Positions 18,714 to 28,900 of a stretch of 56,273 nucleotides of DNA are shown in pieces. Origin of the DNA: Ascoidea tarda (nom. inval.) (taxonomy: Eukaryota > Ascomycota > Saccharomycetes > Ascoideales > Ascoideaceae); assembly GCA_030560485.1 (NCBI GenBank), contig JAKTTS010000036.1, positions 1 through 56,273 of the forward strand, in the 5' to 3' direction. A program made the translations under genes and the position numbers. The notes under the pieces are model-generated. The model was not told where the DNA came from and searched no databases. It saw only the letters and a list, made by a program, of their open reading frames with translations. Each line of letters opens with the position of its first letter. The stretch's first letter is position 1.

Positions 18714-20288
18714 TTATAAGAAATATTATGAATAGATTAAGGTTGTACAATTGGTTAAATAATTAAATGATTAATATGCTGAAAATTAATGGGAAAAATA
18801 GGAAGAAAGAGAAACAAAAGAAGTATAGAAAATATAGAGATATATATAGTATATGGCTGAATTATCAATACTCAGATTATCCAGCTTGAGGAGACCAAAG
18901 GAAGAAAAATGACTCTTATTTATAGAAAATTTTAAGATAAGCAGTGGTAATATTTGAAAATGGCAGAAGTAAACTGATAGAGAAGAAAAACAATATTGCA
19001 GTAAAAACCAACAAAAGAAGAGAGATTATAAATACAAAACCCTTATCTGTGATTGATTTATAATTAAACATTGCTAAAACAGGTAGGGGTGATTTGATGG
19101 CTCTTCTCAAAAGACGCTTTTTACAGTTGGGCTTGACGTGCTTCAGATGCTCATCCACCAGAAAGCAACCACCCCAGTGGTCCCGCACACGTGCAGTCAC
19201 GTTTGCAGCCGCACACCAACTCTGGTCACGTGCGGCCACCGCTTTGGCAACGGAATCGCGTCTCTGGATCCTGCCGCGCTCTGCGTTAGGGCTCATATAC
19301 GTGGTGAGTATCACGTGCAAGGATGTTAAATCCGGCTGTGGCGCGTGTTCTGCAAGTGCCAAGGCTGCCGGCGCTGATTGGCTGCATCAGCCGCTCTGCA
19401 ACTGAGTTTGAGACAGCAGGAGGATTTACCACATTTCTCGTATATGGGATTCTATTTTTGCTAGACATGTCCGCTTGGCACGTTTAGGTTACCAACCGCA
19501 AGGTTTGTTGTGTATCCTTGTCCACGACCGGAAGTGCCCAGAAACAATTGAAATTGCCTCATGTAGCTTAGGATTCTGATCCTAGCTCGGGAGTCTCGCG
19601 CTGCTGTTGTTTGTGTTTGCTGGGATCTCTGCTAATTTCAGCCTGTTGCTTTTTTGTTACTTCTTTGGTGTTTTCTTTCTTGTTTTCTTTGGCAATTCCA
19701 CTCACACCCAAAATGCCAATGTTCTGGATGCATTCCTCCCGCCATTTTAAATGAACCTTGATAACTGCCACTTTTTCCAATCTCCCACAATCGTTTCTTG
19801 TTTTTTATCACTTTTTATCACCTTTTATCAATCTTTATCGTTATTTGTTAATTTTTTGTCCAATCCATGTATTTTGCTTTTTCTCTGCATTTTTCTCTTT
19901 TTCCCATCTGCTTTTCGGTTTTTCTCCCCTTCGTTTTTCATCCTTTCCGATCCCTCAAATTTTGCATCGCTTTTTGCAATCACCGCCCTTCTCATTGGCC
20001 AGAGCCTACTATGTGCACATTTATCTCAATTTTTTCCCATTATCTTTTCTCTTTTTTTTTCGTCTTTTTTTCGCTCACGAATATCCACCCATTTATTTAA
20101 ATACTCTTCAATTTCCATTTAACTTCCTTTTACTTCTTTTTACTTGAACAAATTTGCACTGTTTTATTGATAAAACTTTCAACATAATTTAATTAATCGG
20201 TGATTAATTATTATTTTATTTTATCTCTTTTTGCTTAACCCGATTCCCTTTCCTCCTTTTATTCCCTTTGTCCCCTTTATTCTCTCAA
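18714..20288. promoter_or_regulatory. Long divergent intergenic region with GC island and three E-boxes
   Basis: About 1.57 kb, unusually long here. A GC-rich island (about 19080-19560) carries CACGTG at 19188-19193, 19227-19232 and 19312-19317, and an inverted CCAAT box (ATTGG) near 19376. A small hairpin TAGGAT-TCTG-ATCCTA lies near 19570-19585. T-rich DNA with repeated TTTTTATCA (GATA-type sites on the other strand) runs from 19800 to 19850, with another ATTGG near 19994. Its only gene-like content is a doubtful 51-codon frame, listed separately. The hairpin lacks a tRNA T-loop or other RNA-gene hallmarks. Confidence 0.5.
18916..19071 (-). CDS. Possible small single-span membrane protein (51 aa), doubtful
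   Basis: ATG at 19071; 51 codons ending in TAA. It starts MFNYKSITDKG, then one strongly hydrophobic span of about 25 residues ending LLLPF, then a short polar tail. The frame stays open upstream of the ATG, but that part is antisense to a GC-rich promoter island and looks random. The DKG-hydrophobic-LLLPF pattern faintly recalls the first helix of DPM2-like proteins, but the second helix is missing, so I do not assign it. It could equally be chance in T-rich DNA. Confidence 0.2.
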   Translation of the reverse strand: MFNYKSITDKGFVFIISLLLLVFTAILFFFSISLLLPFSNITTAYLKIFYK

Positions 20289-21422
20289 ATGGCTGCTGCC
20301 TCTTCATCTTTGTTTTTCCCAAATCCTAGTTATTTAATTGACATTAACTCTTATATCGAGCTATCAAATCTTGAGTTTGATTCGAATCGAAAATCCTACA
20401 ATATAGATCATTTTAAAAAATTCAATCTCACTAAAAACGATTGCTTCCAATCCAATGGCCTAATTCCACTCTATTTAGAAAATAAACCAATTGATTTTAT
20501 TTCAAATCAATTGAAATTAATCGATATTTCCTCTGCTTTTATTAACAACAATTGGTCAAAGTTTAAATTAGGTTATACTAATGCCAACAACTCCTTATTT
20601 TATAACTCTATCATAGTTTCTCTGTTGAATTCTTTGGATGTTGTCAACTTGCTTCAATTCGACACCAACTTGATTTTAATTTATGACTCATTTCTAAAGG
20701 CCTTAACCTTTTATTATTCTAATCTCGGTGATAATACTACATCAAATGACTCAATTCTTATTTACAAAGTCTTGTTTCCCCTTGATGATATTGTAAACTC
20801 CCATTTAAATAACATATCTAATTTTCAAAATAATATCTTCAAATTTTCAAGATTATCCTTAGATTTAAAAAAAAAACCTTCTTTGTCATACCTATCTTTA
20901 ACGAGAGACGATCTTAATGACTTATACTACCAAAACCTTTCATCATTTGACTCAATCCCATCTTTAAATTGGTCTTCGTTGGATATTGATTTTATCCCTG
21001 ACAATCAATTCTCACACTTACCACATTTTAATTCTCAAAATTACTTGACTAATTTTACCTTTTTAGGTGACAGTTCTTCATTAAAGGATTTGCAAATTAT
21101 CATTTCAAATAATTTCTCTAAAAATAATTCCCCTATCCATCAAAATCCCTTCTTTGATTTTCCTTTAACTCCTTCTCCTTCTCTAAATCCATCTAAATCC
21201 AAATCCAGCACTTTGGATATCTCCTATCTTCCCTCAGATTTATTAAACGAAAAGTTACTTATAAATCATAACAATAATTCTAATTACGCTCAGCCTAATT
21301 TTTTCAGAAGAAATGTTTTACTCTTTAAAAATACTGGTTTTTATGCGCTGTTTTTTTTAATTTTTTTTATTTTATTTCTTTTTTTGTTTCAGTTTTCAAT
21401 TTTCAATTTTCTTATGACTTAA
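20289..21422 (+). CDS. Unknown protein with C-terminal membrane anchor
   Basis: Not recognised. It has 377 aa from the ATG at 20289; the open frame begins with a TTG at 20268. Residues about 10-200 have a helical, non-repetitive look (IPLYLENKPIDFI, NSIIVSLLNSLDVVNLL, YKVLFPLDDIV) and may be a folded domain. Residues 200-330 are Ser/Asn/Pro-rich. The last 25-30 residues are one hydrophobic span (YALFFLIFFILFLFLFQFSI) with almost nothing after it, as in a tail-anchored protein with a cytosolic N-terminus. The Phe-rich anchor and Arg-Arg before it (FFRRNVLLF) would suit ER or mitochondrial outer membrane insertion. A metaxin/Sam37-like role crossed my mind, but no motif supports it. Confidence 0.65.
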   Translation: MAAASSSLFFPNPSYLIDINSYIELSNLEFDSNRKSYNIDHFKKFNLTKNDCFQSNGLIPLYLENKPIDFISNQLKLIDISSAFINNNWSKFKLGYTNANNSLFYNSIIVSLLNSLDVVNLLQFDTNLILIYDSFLKALTFYYSNLGDNTTSNDSILIYKVLFPLDDIVNSHLNNISNFQNNIFKFSRLSLDLKKKPSLSYLSLTRDDLNDLYYQNLSSFDSIPSLNWSSLDIDFIPDNQFSHLPHFNSQNYLTNFTFLGDSSSLKDLQIIISNNFSKNNSPIHQNPFFDFPLTPSPSLNPSKSKSSTLDISYLPSDLLNEKLLINHNNNSNYAQPNFFRRNVLLFKNTGFYALFFLIFFILFLFLFQFSIFNFLMT

Positions 21423-21894
21423 TTAATTTGATGATTTTTTTTATTATACTTTTTTATTTTTAATGTGGAAGCTAATTCTAAATGTTAGTGTGTTTTTTTC
21501 AATGATTTTTATTGTTTTTTTTTAAGGGTTTTATTTTTTTTTTTTTTAGTTTGTTAGTTTTTTTTTAATCTTTCCCTTTTGTTTCAGATAACTACTTGAT
21601 TTCTACATTTCAAGTATTCATTCATTTATTTTTATTTTTATTTTTTAGTGTCAAGATTTTTTTTTTGTGTTGTCTTATTCGAGAAAAAAAACATTTTAAG
21701 AATTTTTTTTTAAAACCAAAAATTAATCATAAATTTATACTTAAATTATATTTCAATTGTATTTCAATTGTGTTTCAATTATATACTCATATACGACATC
21801 ATTTTTTATTCGTTTTTTATTTAATTATTATTAATTTTTTATTCATTTTTTATTCATTTTTTCTTAACTTTAATTAATAATAAAATTGTAGCTA
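21423..21894. other. Convergent T-rich intergenic region
   Basis: About 470 bp between two stop codons. Long T runs and a short repeat of ATTTCAATTGT-like units around 21746-21786. No gene or structured signal seen. Confidence 0.6.
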
Positions 21895-24582
21895 CTAAAT
21901 TGTATAGTCTTCGATAAATGCTTCAATTTTTGTTAACTCCATCAAATGTCTCATTGTTGGCCTTCCATGAGGACAGTTCCAAGGTTTGTCTAATTGACTT
22001 AAATTACTGACAACCTTTTTCATTCTTGAAAAATTCAATGGTTTACCAATCATTATACTCATTCTACATGCTCTTGAAGCAAACATTGAATATATTTTAG
22101 AGCAACTCACTTCATTATTAATCTTATATCCACCACTTTGATTTTCCTTAATTTTATATACTAATTCAATAAAATCACTTAAATCAAATACTGTCTTCTT
22201 AGATATTGGTATCGAAATCAATTCAATTTTGAATCCTGCTTTATTATTCTCATTAACTCTAATTTTAAATCCGTTTTTCTCAATCATTTCAATATTATCT
22301 TTAACAATCATTTCGTCTATTATTGCCAACTCAACACTAATGGGTCTGATTAACCTTTGTTTTTGAAATTTTGTATTTTTTCTTAGTTGTTCAAAATTAA
22401 ATTTTTCATCCGAAGCATGTTGATCAATTATAAATAAATTCTCGCGCTTAGAGGTTGCAAGAATAAATCCAAGATTAAATTGTCCGACAATTTTCATTTC
22501 TAAAAAATCTTTTTTATTAACTTTTAATGTTAACTGCTCTTCAGCTGTTTCTTGCTCAGTATCAATGTCAGAAAATTTTGTATTTTCATAAAAATTATTA
22601 TCTTTCATGTTAATAATGTAATTATCTTTTATTGAGTTGTATACCTCATTAAACTCTTGAGCAATTTCACCTATTCGAAAAGCATTTGTGACTGTGAGTT
22701 GATTTTGAGATTCACAATTTTTCAGTTTTTTCTGATTAAAGAAAGTTTTACTTAACTGATCATTTCTATTTAAAATTTCTTTACTTTTATTACCGTCGTT
22801 AATTTTTTCAATACTCTTATCATCATTATTTATATCGCCAACTATTTTATTAGAAAAATTCTTATTAGAAAAATTCTTATTAATTAAGTCTATATGACTT
22901 TTATTAGTATTTAATTGACAAAAAACAGAATCACTTTGAGAACTAAAATTATTAAAATCATTAAAATTATTATTTGAAGTGATATTAAAAACGTTATCAC
23001 TTTCCTTAGTTATAGCATTTATACTATTTGAAACTTCTGTACAATTTTCATTATTATTGTTTGATTTGTCACCAAAACCTTCAAAAATAGTAACCTCTAA
23101 ACCGTTATTCAATTCTTGTAGAGAAAAATTTGTTATTTTATCACATTCATTATAACCATTAAGTTTTTTCTGAAAATCAAAACCGTTTTCTTTTATTTTG
23201 AAATCATCATCATTATTACTATTAATATAATGCTGAAATGAACTTTTTTCGGAAAACGAATCTCCCGATAAATCATTTGTAAATGATTTTAAAATAGAGG
23301 TGGTATAATTTGATAATTTATTTTTCAATCTCTTTGCGGGCCTTTCAAACATATAAGATGTATTGTTTTCTTCTACTAATATATTTATGTCATTATCTGT
23401 ATTGGATAAAACTTTACAGTTTTCTTCTATATCCTTGGGTCCAAAATCACAGTCTGTTCTACTCTTTGTTATATCAAACTTATCATTAGTAAAAGAGCTT
23501 GATTTAAAATTGCTTTTTGAAATTTCAGCGTCGGAGTTATGATAAAGATCTAAAATTTCAGATTTGATAAGATTTAGTATTTCATTTTCATTTTGAATTA
23601 AAATAGTTCTTTTATCAGGAGTAACATTGATATCGATTATGTTCAGATCAATTTTCAAGTTTAAAAAAAAAACAGGATACTGCAATAAATTAAAACTTTT
23701 ATAAATATCATTAAGCAAATCTTTCAAATTCTTTAAGATTACTGGTCTAGAATTAACAAATATGTATTGGTGAGAGGGAGATTTAACACCCATTTTCGGT
23801 GAAGGATTAGAGAGATAGCCAATTAATTTTACTTTTGAGGCTGAAAACAAATTTAAAGAAACATCAATTTCAATTAAAGATTTAAAATTAATGGTTTTAG
23901 AGCCAAAAACCGAATAGATATTGTCTTTTAGTTTGTTATTTAAGCCCTTTGTTGCTATGATTAAATTTTTATTATTTCTTTTAGGCAAAATATTAAATAT
24001 TTTAAGTCTAACATTTTCTGTTATCAAGCAATAATTTGTTAATAATTCAATTGCTTTATTGAATTCTCTTTTATGATTTTTGATAAAATTTTTTCTTCTA
24101 ACTGGCAAATTTTCAAATAAGTTTGTGATTAAAGAGGATGTGCCAACATTTCTGGTTGTTGGTTTAACTGATGTCAAAAGTCCATTTGAATCAAAATTTA
24201 AAATTGATGCTTTGGGATAAGTTTCCTTTGTTGCTGTTGTTATTTGAAGCGATTTTGATGTGGAAACTAATGAATGAATTGCTTCACCTCTAAATCCAAA
24301 GGAGTTTAAAATATCTAAATCATCAAATGAGGATAGCTTGGAAGTATAGTTGTTCAAAGCAATATTTTTGAAATCTGATCGATCAATCCCATCACCATTA
24401 TCAATTACCTCAATAGAATCGATTCCATAATTTTTGAATAATACTTCGATTGAGGTTGAATTAGCATCCAAAGAATTTTCAACCAATTCTTTGACAGCAG
24501 TTTGAAGATCTATAATTACTTGCCCGGAATTGATTTTTTGAATATCGATATTGTTGATTTTGGCAATGTTCAGCCTACTCAT
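21895..24582 (-). CDS. PMS1: DNA mismatch repair protein Pms1 (MutL homologue)
   Basis: Endonuclease subunit of MutL-alpha with Mlh1, acting in nuclear mismatch repair. The N-terminal GHKL ATPase has KELVENSLDANS, VIDNGDGID, NNYTSKLSSFDDL and FGFRGEA. A transducer domain extends to about residue 345. An Asn/Ser-rich linker of about 280 residues follows. The C-terminal endonuclease/dimerisation domain carries DQHASDEKFNFE (metal-binding DQHA-X2-E-X4-E, starting at residue 720), a Cys-containing SRACRMSIMIGKPL, and CPHGRPTMRHL near the end (Cys870). The intact metal motif indicates an active nickase. Its 895 aa compare with about 873 in yeast. A CACGTG box lies about 275 bp upstream. Confidence 0.96.
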   Translation of the reverse strand: MSRLNIAKINNIDIQKINSGQVIIDLQTAVKELVENSLDANSTSIEVLFKNYGIDSIEVIDNGDGIDRSDFKNIALNNYTSKLSSFDDLDILNSFGFRGEAIHSLVSTSKSLQITTATKETYPKASILNFDSNGLLTSVKPTTRNVGTSSLITNLFENLPVRRKNFIKNHKREFNKAIELLTNYCLITENVRLKIFNILPKRNNKNLIIATKGLNNKLKDNIYSVFGSKTINFKSLIEIDVSLNLFSASKVKLIGYLSNPSPKMGVKSPSHQYIFVNSRPVILKNLKDLLNDIYKSFNLLQYPVFFLNLKIDLNIIDINVTPDKRTILIQNENEILNLIKSEILDLYHNSDAEISKSNFKSSSFTNDKFDITKSRTDCDFGPKDIEENCKVLSNTDNDINILVEENNTSYMFERPAKRLKNKLSNYTTSILKSFTNDLSGDSFSEKSSFQHYINSNNDDDFKIKENGFDFQKKLNGYNECDKITNFSLQELNNGLEVTIFEGFGDKSNNNNENCTEVSNSINAITKESDNVFNITSNNNFNDFNNFSSQSDSVFCQLNTNKSHIDLINKNFSNKNFSNKIVGDINNDDKSIEKINDGNKSKEILNRNDQLSKTFFNQKKLKNCESQNQLTVTNAFRIGEIAQEFNEVYNSIKDNYIINMKDNNFYENTKFSDIDTEQETAEEQLTLKVNKKDFLEMKIVGQFNLGFILATSKRENLFIIDQHASDEKFNFEQLRKNTKFQKQRLIRPISVELAIIDEMIVKDNIEMIEKNGFKIRVNENNKAGFKIELISIPISKKTVFDLSDFIELVYKIKENQSGGYKINNEVSCSKIYSMFASRACRMSIMIGKPLNFSRMKKVVSNLSQLDKPWNCPHGRPTMRHLMELTKIEAFIEDYTI

Positions 24583-24946
24583 GATTAATATTTGTATTAA
24601 CCATAATGATATTCTTGCCCATCAGTTCTATCATTCTGGTTGATATTAGCAGCCCAAACAGTGTCTGCCCATAAAACGTTCATTTTTTTGTATCTCACAT
24701 GCAGTACAATTATTTTAAGGGATGTAAACTACGCTTTCTACTTCTCCCGGTACAAATTTTGTAAAATGTTCTGTTTGTGCTTAATAATCATGTGTGTTTA
24801 CTGTGTTGCAGCACCTGCTACAAAAATCAGTTGAGAAAGAAATGCTGGTCAAATATCACGTGATTTAAATCGATAAATAAAGAAAGTAAAAGAAAATGCT
24901 CAGAATTGGTAGGGGGGTGACGGCGAAAATATAATGATTTTTCATA
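24583..24946. promoter_or_regulatory. PMS1 promoter / CSN9-like 3' region
   Basis: About 360 bp with one E-box, TCACGTGA, core 24857-24862. No MCB (ACGCGT) element of the kind common upstream of S-phase repair genes was seen. A 64-codon frame on the + strand has no protein-like features. Confidence 0.45.
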
Positions 24947-25588
24947 TTAGCATGAAAGCGAAGTAGAAAGTGTTAACACATCTTGTTTAAAAACTACCAA
25001 ACGCTTAATCAAATCATCCATTGAAACTGGTTGATGATTGCAGTCGGCATGATTAAATAGTAATAAAGGAAAATTCTTGTTGTAGTTGATATCTTCTTTG
25101 TAAAAAATCTTGTTTACTTTTATTTCTTGATTGAACGAATCAATTTTGAGATCAACTAGTTTCTGAAACTTCAAGTAGATTAAATGTCTTTCCAAGTCTG
25201 CACAATCAAAATCTTGCTGTGAACTTCGACCAGTTAATTGATTGTATTTTACTCGATTGGAATTAATATGCACTAGTCTTCTAAGAACTGTTAGCGCTTT
25301 TAATTTGTTTATGGCATTGAAGGACAACTGGATAAATTCTGAGTTTTGATGATCGATATTGTTAAAATAGTCTTCAAAAGCGCCAAAAGAAAACAACTCC
25401 AAGGTTTTAAGGTATTTTAAACCATTGTTAGAATTCTCATTATCAGCAGTTAGTTTTGCTTGCAATATTGGATTGATCCTTAAAACATTAAAGTTAAAAG
25501 TTCTTGAATCTTCAAGTAGAGATATAATCCGAGATTTAAGTTGATGTGGTGAAGAGGATAAAGATATTGTTTCCAAAACGTTTTCCAT
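24947..25588 (-). CDS. CSN9: COP9 signalosome subunit, Csn9/Csn7-like (PCI domain)
   Basis: Probable subunit of the COP9 signalosome, which removes Nedd8/Rub1 from cullins. It has 213 aa. The helical repeat LKYLKTLELFSFGAFEDYFN matches the Csn7 LLELFAYGTYADY and yeast Csn9 FEIFAFG element. NKLKALTVLRRLVHIN corresponds to the KLKxLTLVSLA stretch of the winged-helix part. DFDCADLERHLIYLKFQKLVDLKIDSFNQEIKV fits the DLEDLIIDAIYxGLIxGKLDQ segment, with a diverged end. Synteny helps: S. cerevisiae CSN9 (YDR179C) lies close to HMO1, RSM24 and NVJ3, all found in this window. The symbol is by position and similarity; Csn7 would be the name outside Saccharomyces. Confidence 0.72.
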   Translation of the reverse strand: MENVLETISLSSSPHQLKSRIISLLEDSRTFNFNVLRINPILQAKLTADNENSNNGLKYLKTLELFSFGAFEDYFNNIDHQNSEFIQLSFNAINKLKALTVLRRLVHINSNRVKYNQLTGRSSQQDFDCADLERHLIYLKFQKLVDLKIDSFNQEIKVNKIFYKEDINYNKNFPLLLFNHADCNHQPVSMDDLIKRLVVFKQDVLTLSTSLSC

Positions 25589-25975
25589 GATTTTTACCTC
25601 CTATCATTCACTTGGAATGAAAGACAGATCTGCTTCTGCAAAAGCCAACCGGTAAGAGCTCTCGATACAAAGGCTCAAATGCCATCCGGAGCCAGATCCT
25701 CGCCCTTTGCTTTTCCGTCAACAAAACGTCCTACTGGGCTCAGTCTGTGGCTGGAGGACTGTTAACCAGCAGTTCCGACCTACACTGGAGTGACTTTAAC
25801 TGTCTTGCCCTGTCTTGTCCTGTTCTGATAATGTAAAAGTATAATAAGAGGTTTCTCTAAAGATTTGATCTTAAGACATCTAAAGACAGTTAAGTAAATA
25901 AAAAGAAAATAAAACTTAAATAAAAACCAGATAAAAAGCAAATAAAAAGCAATTAATCAATAATTGATTAAGTTT
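25589..25975. promoter_or_regulatory. CSN9-like promoter / AMS1 3' region
   Basis: About 390 bp. A modest GC-rich patch (25640-25800) has the near-repeat TGTCTTG(C/T)CCTGT but no CACGTG. The AMS1 3' flank is AT-rich, with AATAAAAAG-like repeats near 25930. Nothing else recognised. Confidence 0.4.
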
Positions 25976-28900
25976 CTAAACAGCCAAAACTAATCTATAC
26001 CCGGCAATTTCAAACGCCCGCAACTCAATTTGAATAATATATTCATCATTTTCGGTTGAACTACTAAATTCTAATACTTCAACATCCTCCTCTAAATTGT
26101 TAACTTTATAAACTCTTAATAACGGTAGTAATTTCTTTACCACAATAACACCTTTACTCTTACCTCCCAAAGAATCATATACCCTAATAATAACTGATTT
26201 TGTATTTTCTTGTACATTGTTGTTTTTGCTAATTAAATTAGAAAATGACAAAAACTTGTTTTGTTGATGGTTTGTCTGATATGGTTTCATCGTTTTTTCC
26301 GAATACAGTGCCTCAGAATTATAATCAACAAACACATCTGAATCCAATTCAGCTCTTTTAATATTGCTTAAAATCAAATTACCTTCATCATTTTCTAACC
26401 TAATAAAATCAAAAAACTCTTTATTGAATTCATGGATATTTTCAAATAAAACACCACTACCAAATCCTGTTTGTTCAATTCTATAGTCCTCTTCATTACT
26501 GATGCGATTTGTAAACTTGCAAATTTTATAATACTCTTCATTGTCTTCATTTTTCCAAAATCTGGTGTTAAAGTTAAAACTATTTCTAACAACCTCACCA
26601 TTAATTCCACCTTTGTGAGGAAAAATTCCATACTTGAAAAAATGTTTTCCCATATCAGCATGCTCATCAGGATTTTTAGGCGACCTTAACAATGATAATC
26701 TCATTAGATTTCCATGTGTAGAAAATCCGTACTTGTTATTATTAAAAATAGAAACCCCTCCAGTAAAATCACTGTAATCCACAAATTTATGACAACAAGT
26801 TTCAAATTTAGCAACTTCATAAGATGTATTATAATTCGTCGGTCTTGTTGTAATGCCAAATTGAGTTTCATAAGAGCAGTAAGAATTGTGTATATCCACA
26901 GGAAACTCAACTTTCAAAAACCTACAATTCTCATGCCAATTACACTCGTTCTCAATATTGATCAATTTCGAATTTGCATTTAAGGAAATGTATGAATTTA
27001 ACCATGAATTTGTTTTTTCATTAATTACAATTGAGACCTTAATCGTAGTAATCAATGGTCCTTGTTCATAAATTTCAACTTTATCCGCATTTAAGTTAAC
27101 AATTTTTTCCAATGAAAACAATTCGGTATCCCATGCTTGCCATGATAACGGAGTGTCTTGTAAAATTACAAATTGGTTTGCTCCTGTTTGATTTTTACCG
27201 GTTTTAATATCAAGGAATTCTTTGTCGTTATAAGTTTTATCAATAATGCTTGTAATTACTCCTGTACTTTTTGAAATCTCAATTTTTAGCAATGAGTTAT
27301 CTAAAACAAAATAATCATCCGAATCAAAAAATTTAACTTCTGTGTTGATTTTTTCTGTCACCGGTGCTAATATTGAATGATTATCCGGTAATGATTGAAA
27401 TAAAACGTAATCATTTCCATATCTTCCTTCTTGAATAAACGGTAATTTGGAATAAAAATTAGGATTCTCCTTTGGTGATTTTTGGTTTTCACTCAAAAAT
27501 AATTTTGATAATTTTGGTATCTTGACGATTTCCGAAACATTCCAAGGATAAGTATTTATTAACCAAAAAGCTCCTTTTACCAATTTTTCATAAATTGTAG
27601 AAATCTCATAATTTAAATGATTGTCATTGTCAAAAGTTGTTTTGGTTAGAAACTGTTTAATACCTAACGAAGTTAAAGCAGTGAAAATCAATTTTTCAGT
27701 CTTTCTTATGCATTTACTAAGCATTGGTTTGACTTCATCTGAATAAACAAGTTCGATACAAGTACCAGGCAAAACATCATGAAATTGACATAACAAAACG
27801 TTTTCCCACAAATCTGAGATTTGTTTTGCTGGAAAAATATATGATTTAGAAAATAAGCTTGCTAATGTTGACAAGTACTCTAAGGAGTGCAAATTTGTTT
27901 CCACCCATCGCATAAAATTTTTAACATCAGACTGAGATGTATAAGTACCTCTATGAAACTCAAAATATAACTCACCAACCCAAGAAGGTAATTCCTTGCC
28001 ATTTTTTGTTTCGTCTAATATTAAATCATAAAATTTATCAATCGATATACCAGAATGAACATAAGGCAACTCACCAGAAGTGTTGGCCATTCCTCTGCAA
28101 CGACGGATTCTTTCTAACATTTCAGGAGTACAACCTCCACCACCATCACCATGGCCAGCCAAATGCATCGACTTGATAGAGTAAGCCAAATTTTTGTGTT
28201 GGTGAAGAGATCTTTTAATATCGCCAAAATTAGCAGCTGAAGTGTATGTATTATTAGGAGGCATGTGTGCTAAAATTTGAGAGCCATCCAAAGCGACCCA
28301 GTTGAAAGTCGTTAAAGGAAAAGTATTAATATTATTCCAGGATAGTTTTTGAGTTAAAAATCTCGATATTTTAGAGAGCTGGCAAAGTTGGGGTAATTGA
28401 GAAGAGTAGCCAAAAGAATCTGGTAGCCAAAAAGTTTTTGAGTAAAAATCAAAATTTTGCTTTAAAAAAAATTGTCCTTTTAAAAATTGTCTTGCAAGAG
28501 ATTCAGATGCAGGTAAATTGGTATCATTTTCAACCCAGGTACCGCCAATGGGAATAAATCTATCTAAATTTGATTTGATTTGATTAAAAATAATGAGGTG
28601 ATCTTCTTTTAACCATTTAAATTGTTGCATTTGAGAAGCAACAAATATGTATTCAGGGTATCTTTCAATTAAATTTAATTGAGTGGTCCAAGATCGAACA
28701 ATTTTTCTTCTTGATTCGGCAAAAGGCCATAACCAAGCAGTATCGATATGGCAATTACCAAAATTGAAAACTTCAATTTTTTTGAAATTGATAGTGTCAT
28801 TCAAGGCAAAAACTTTGGAAGAGTCAACGTCATTACCAAGAAAGGATTTGGCCAAATTTCTAGATAGACTAATCGAGTAGTCTGGGTTGTTGGGATCAAA

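Noticed and set aside
19094-19405. GC-rich + strand frames in the 19-kb island
   Set aside because: Composition-driven open frames (few stops in GC-rich DNA), overlapping frames on both strands, E-boxes inside, no motif.
19566-19590. Possible tRNA or snoRNA around the TAGGAT/ATCCTA hairpin
   Set aside because: No T-loop, acceptor stem or box elements at the right spacing; only a small hairpin.
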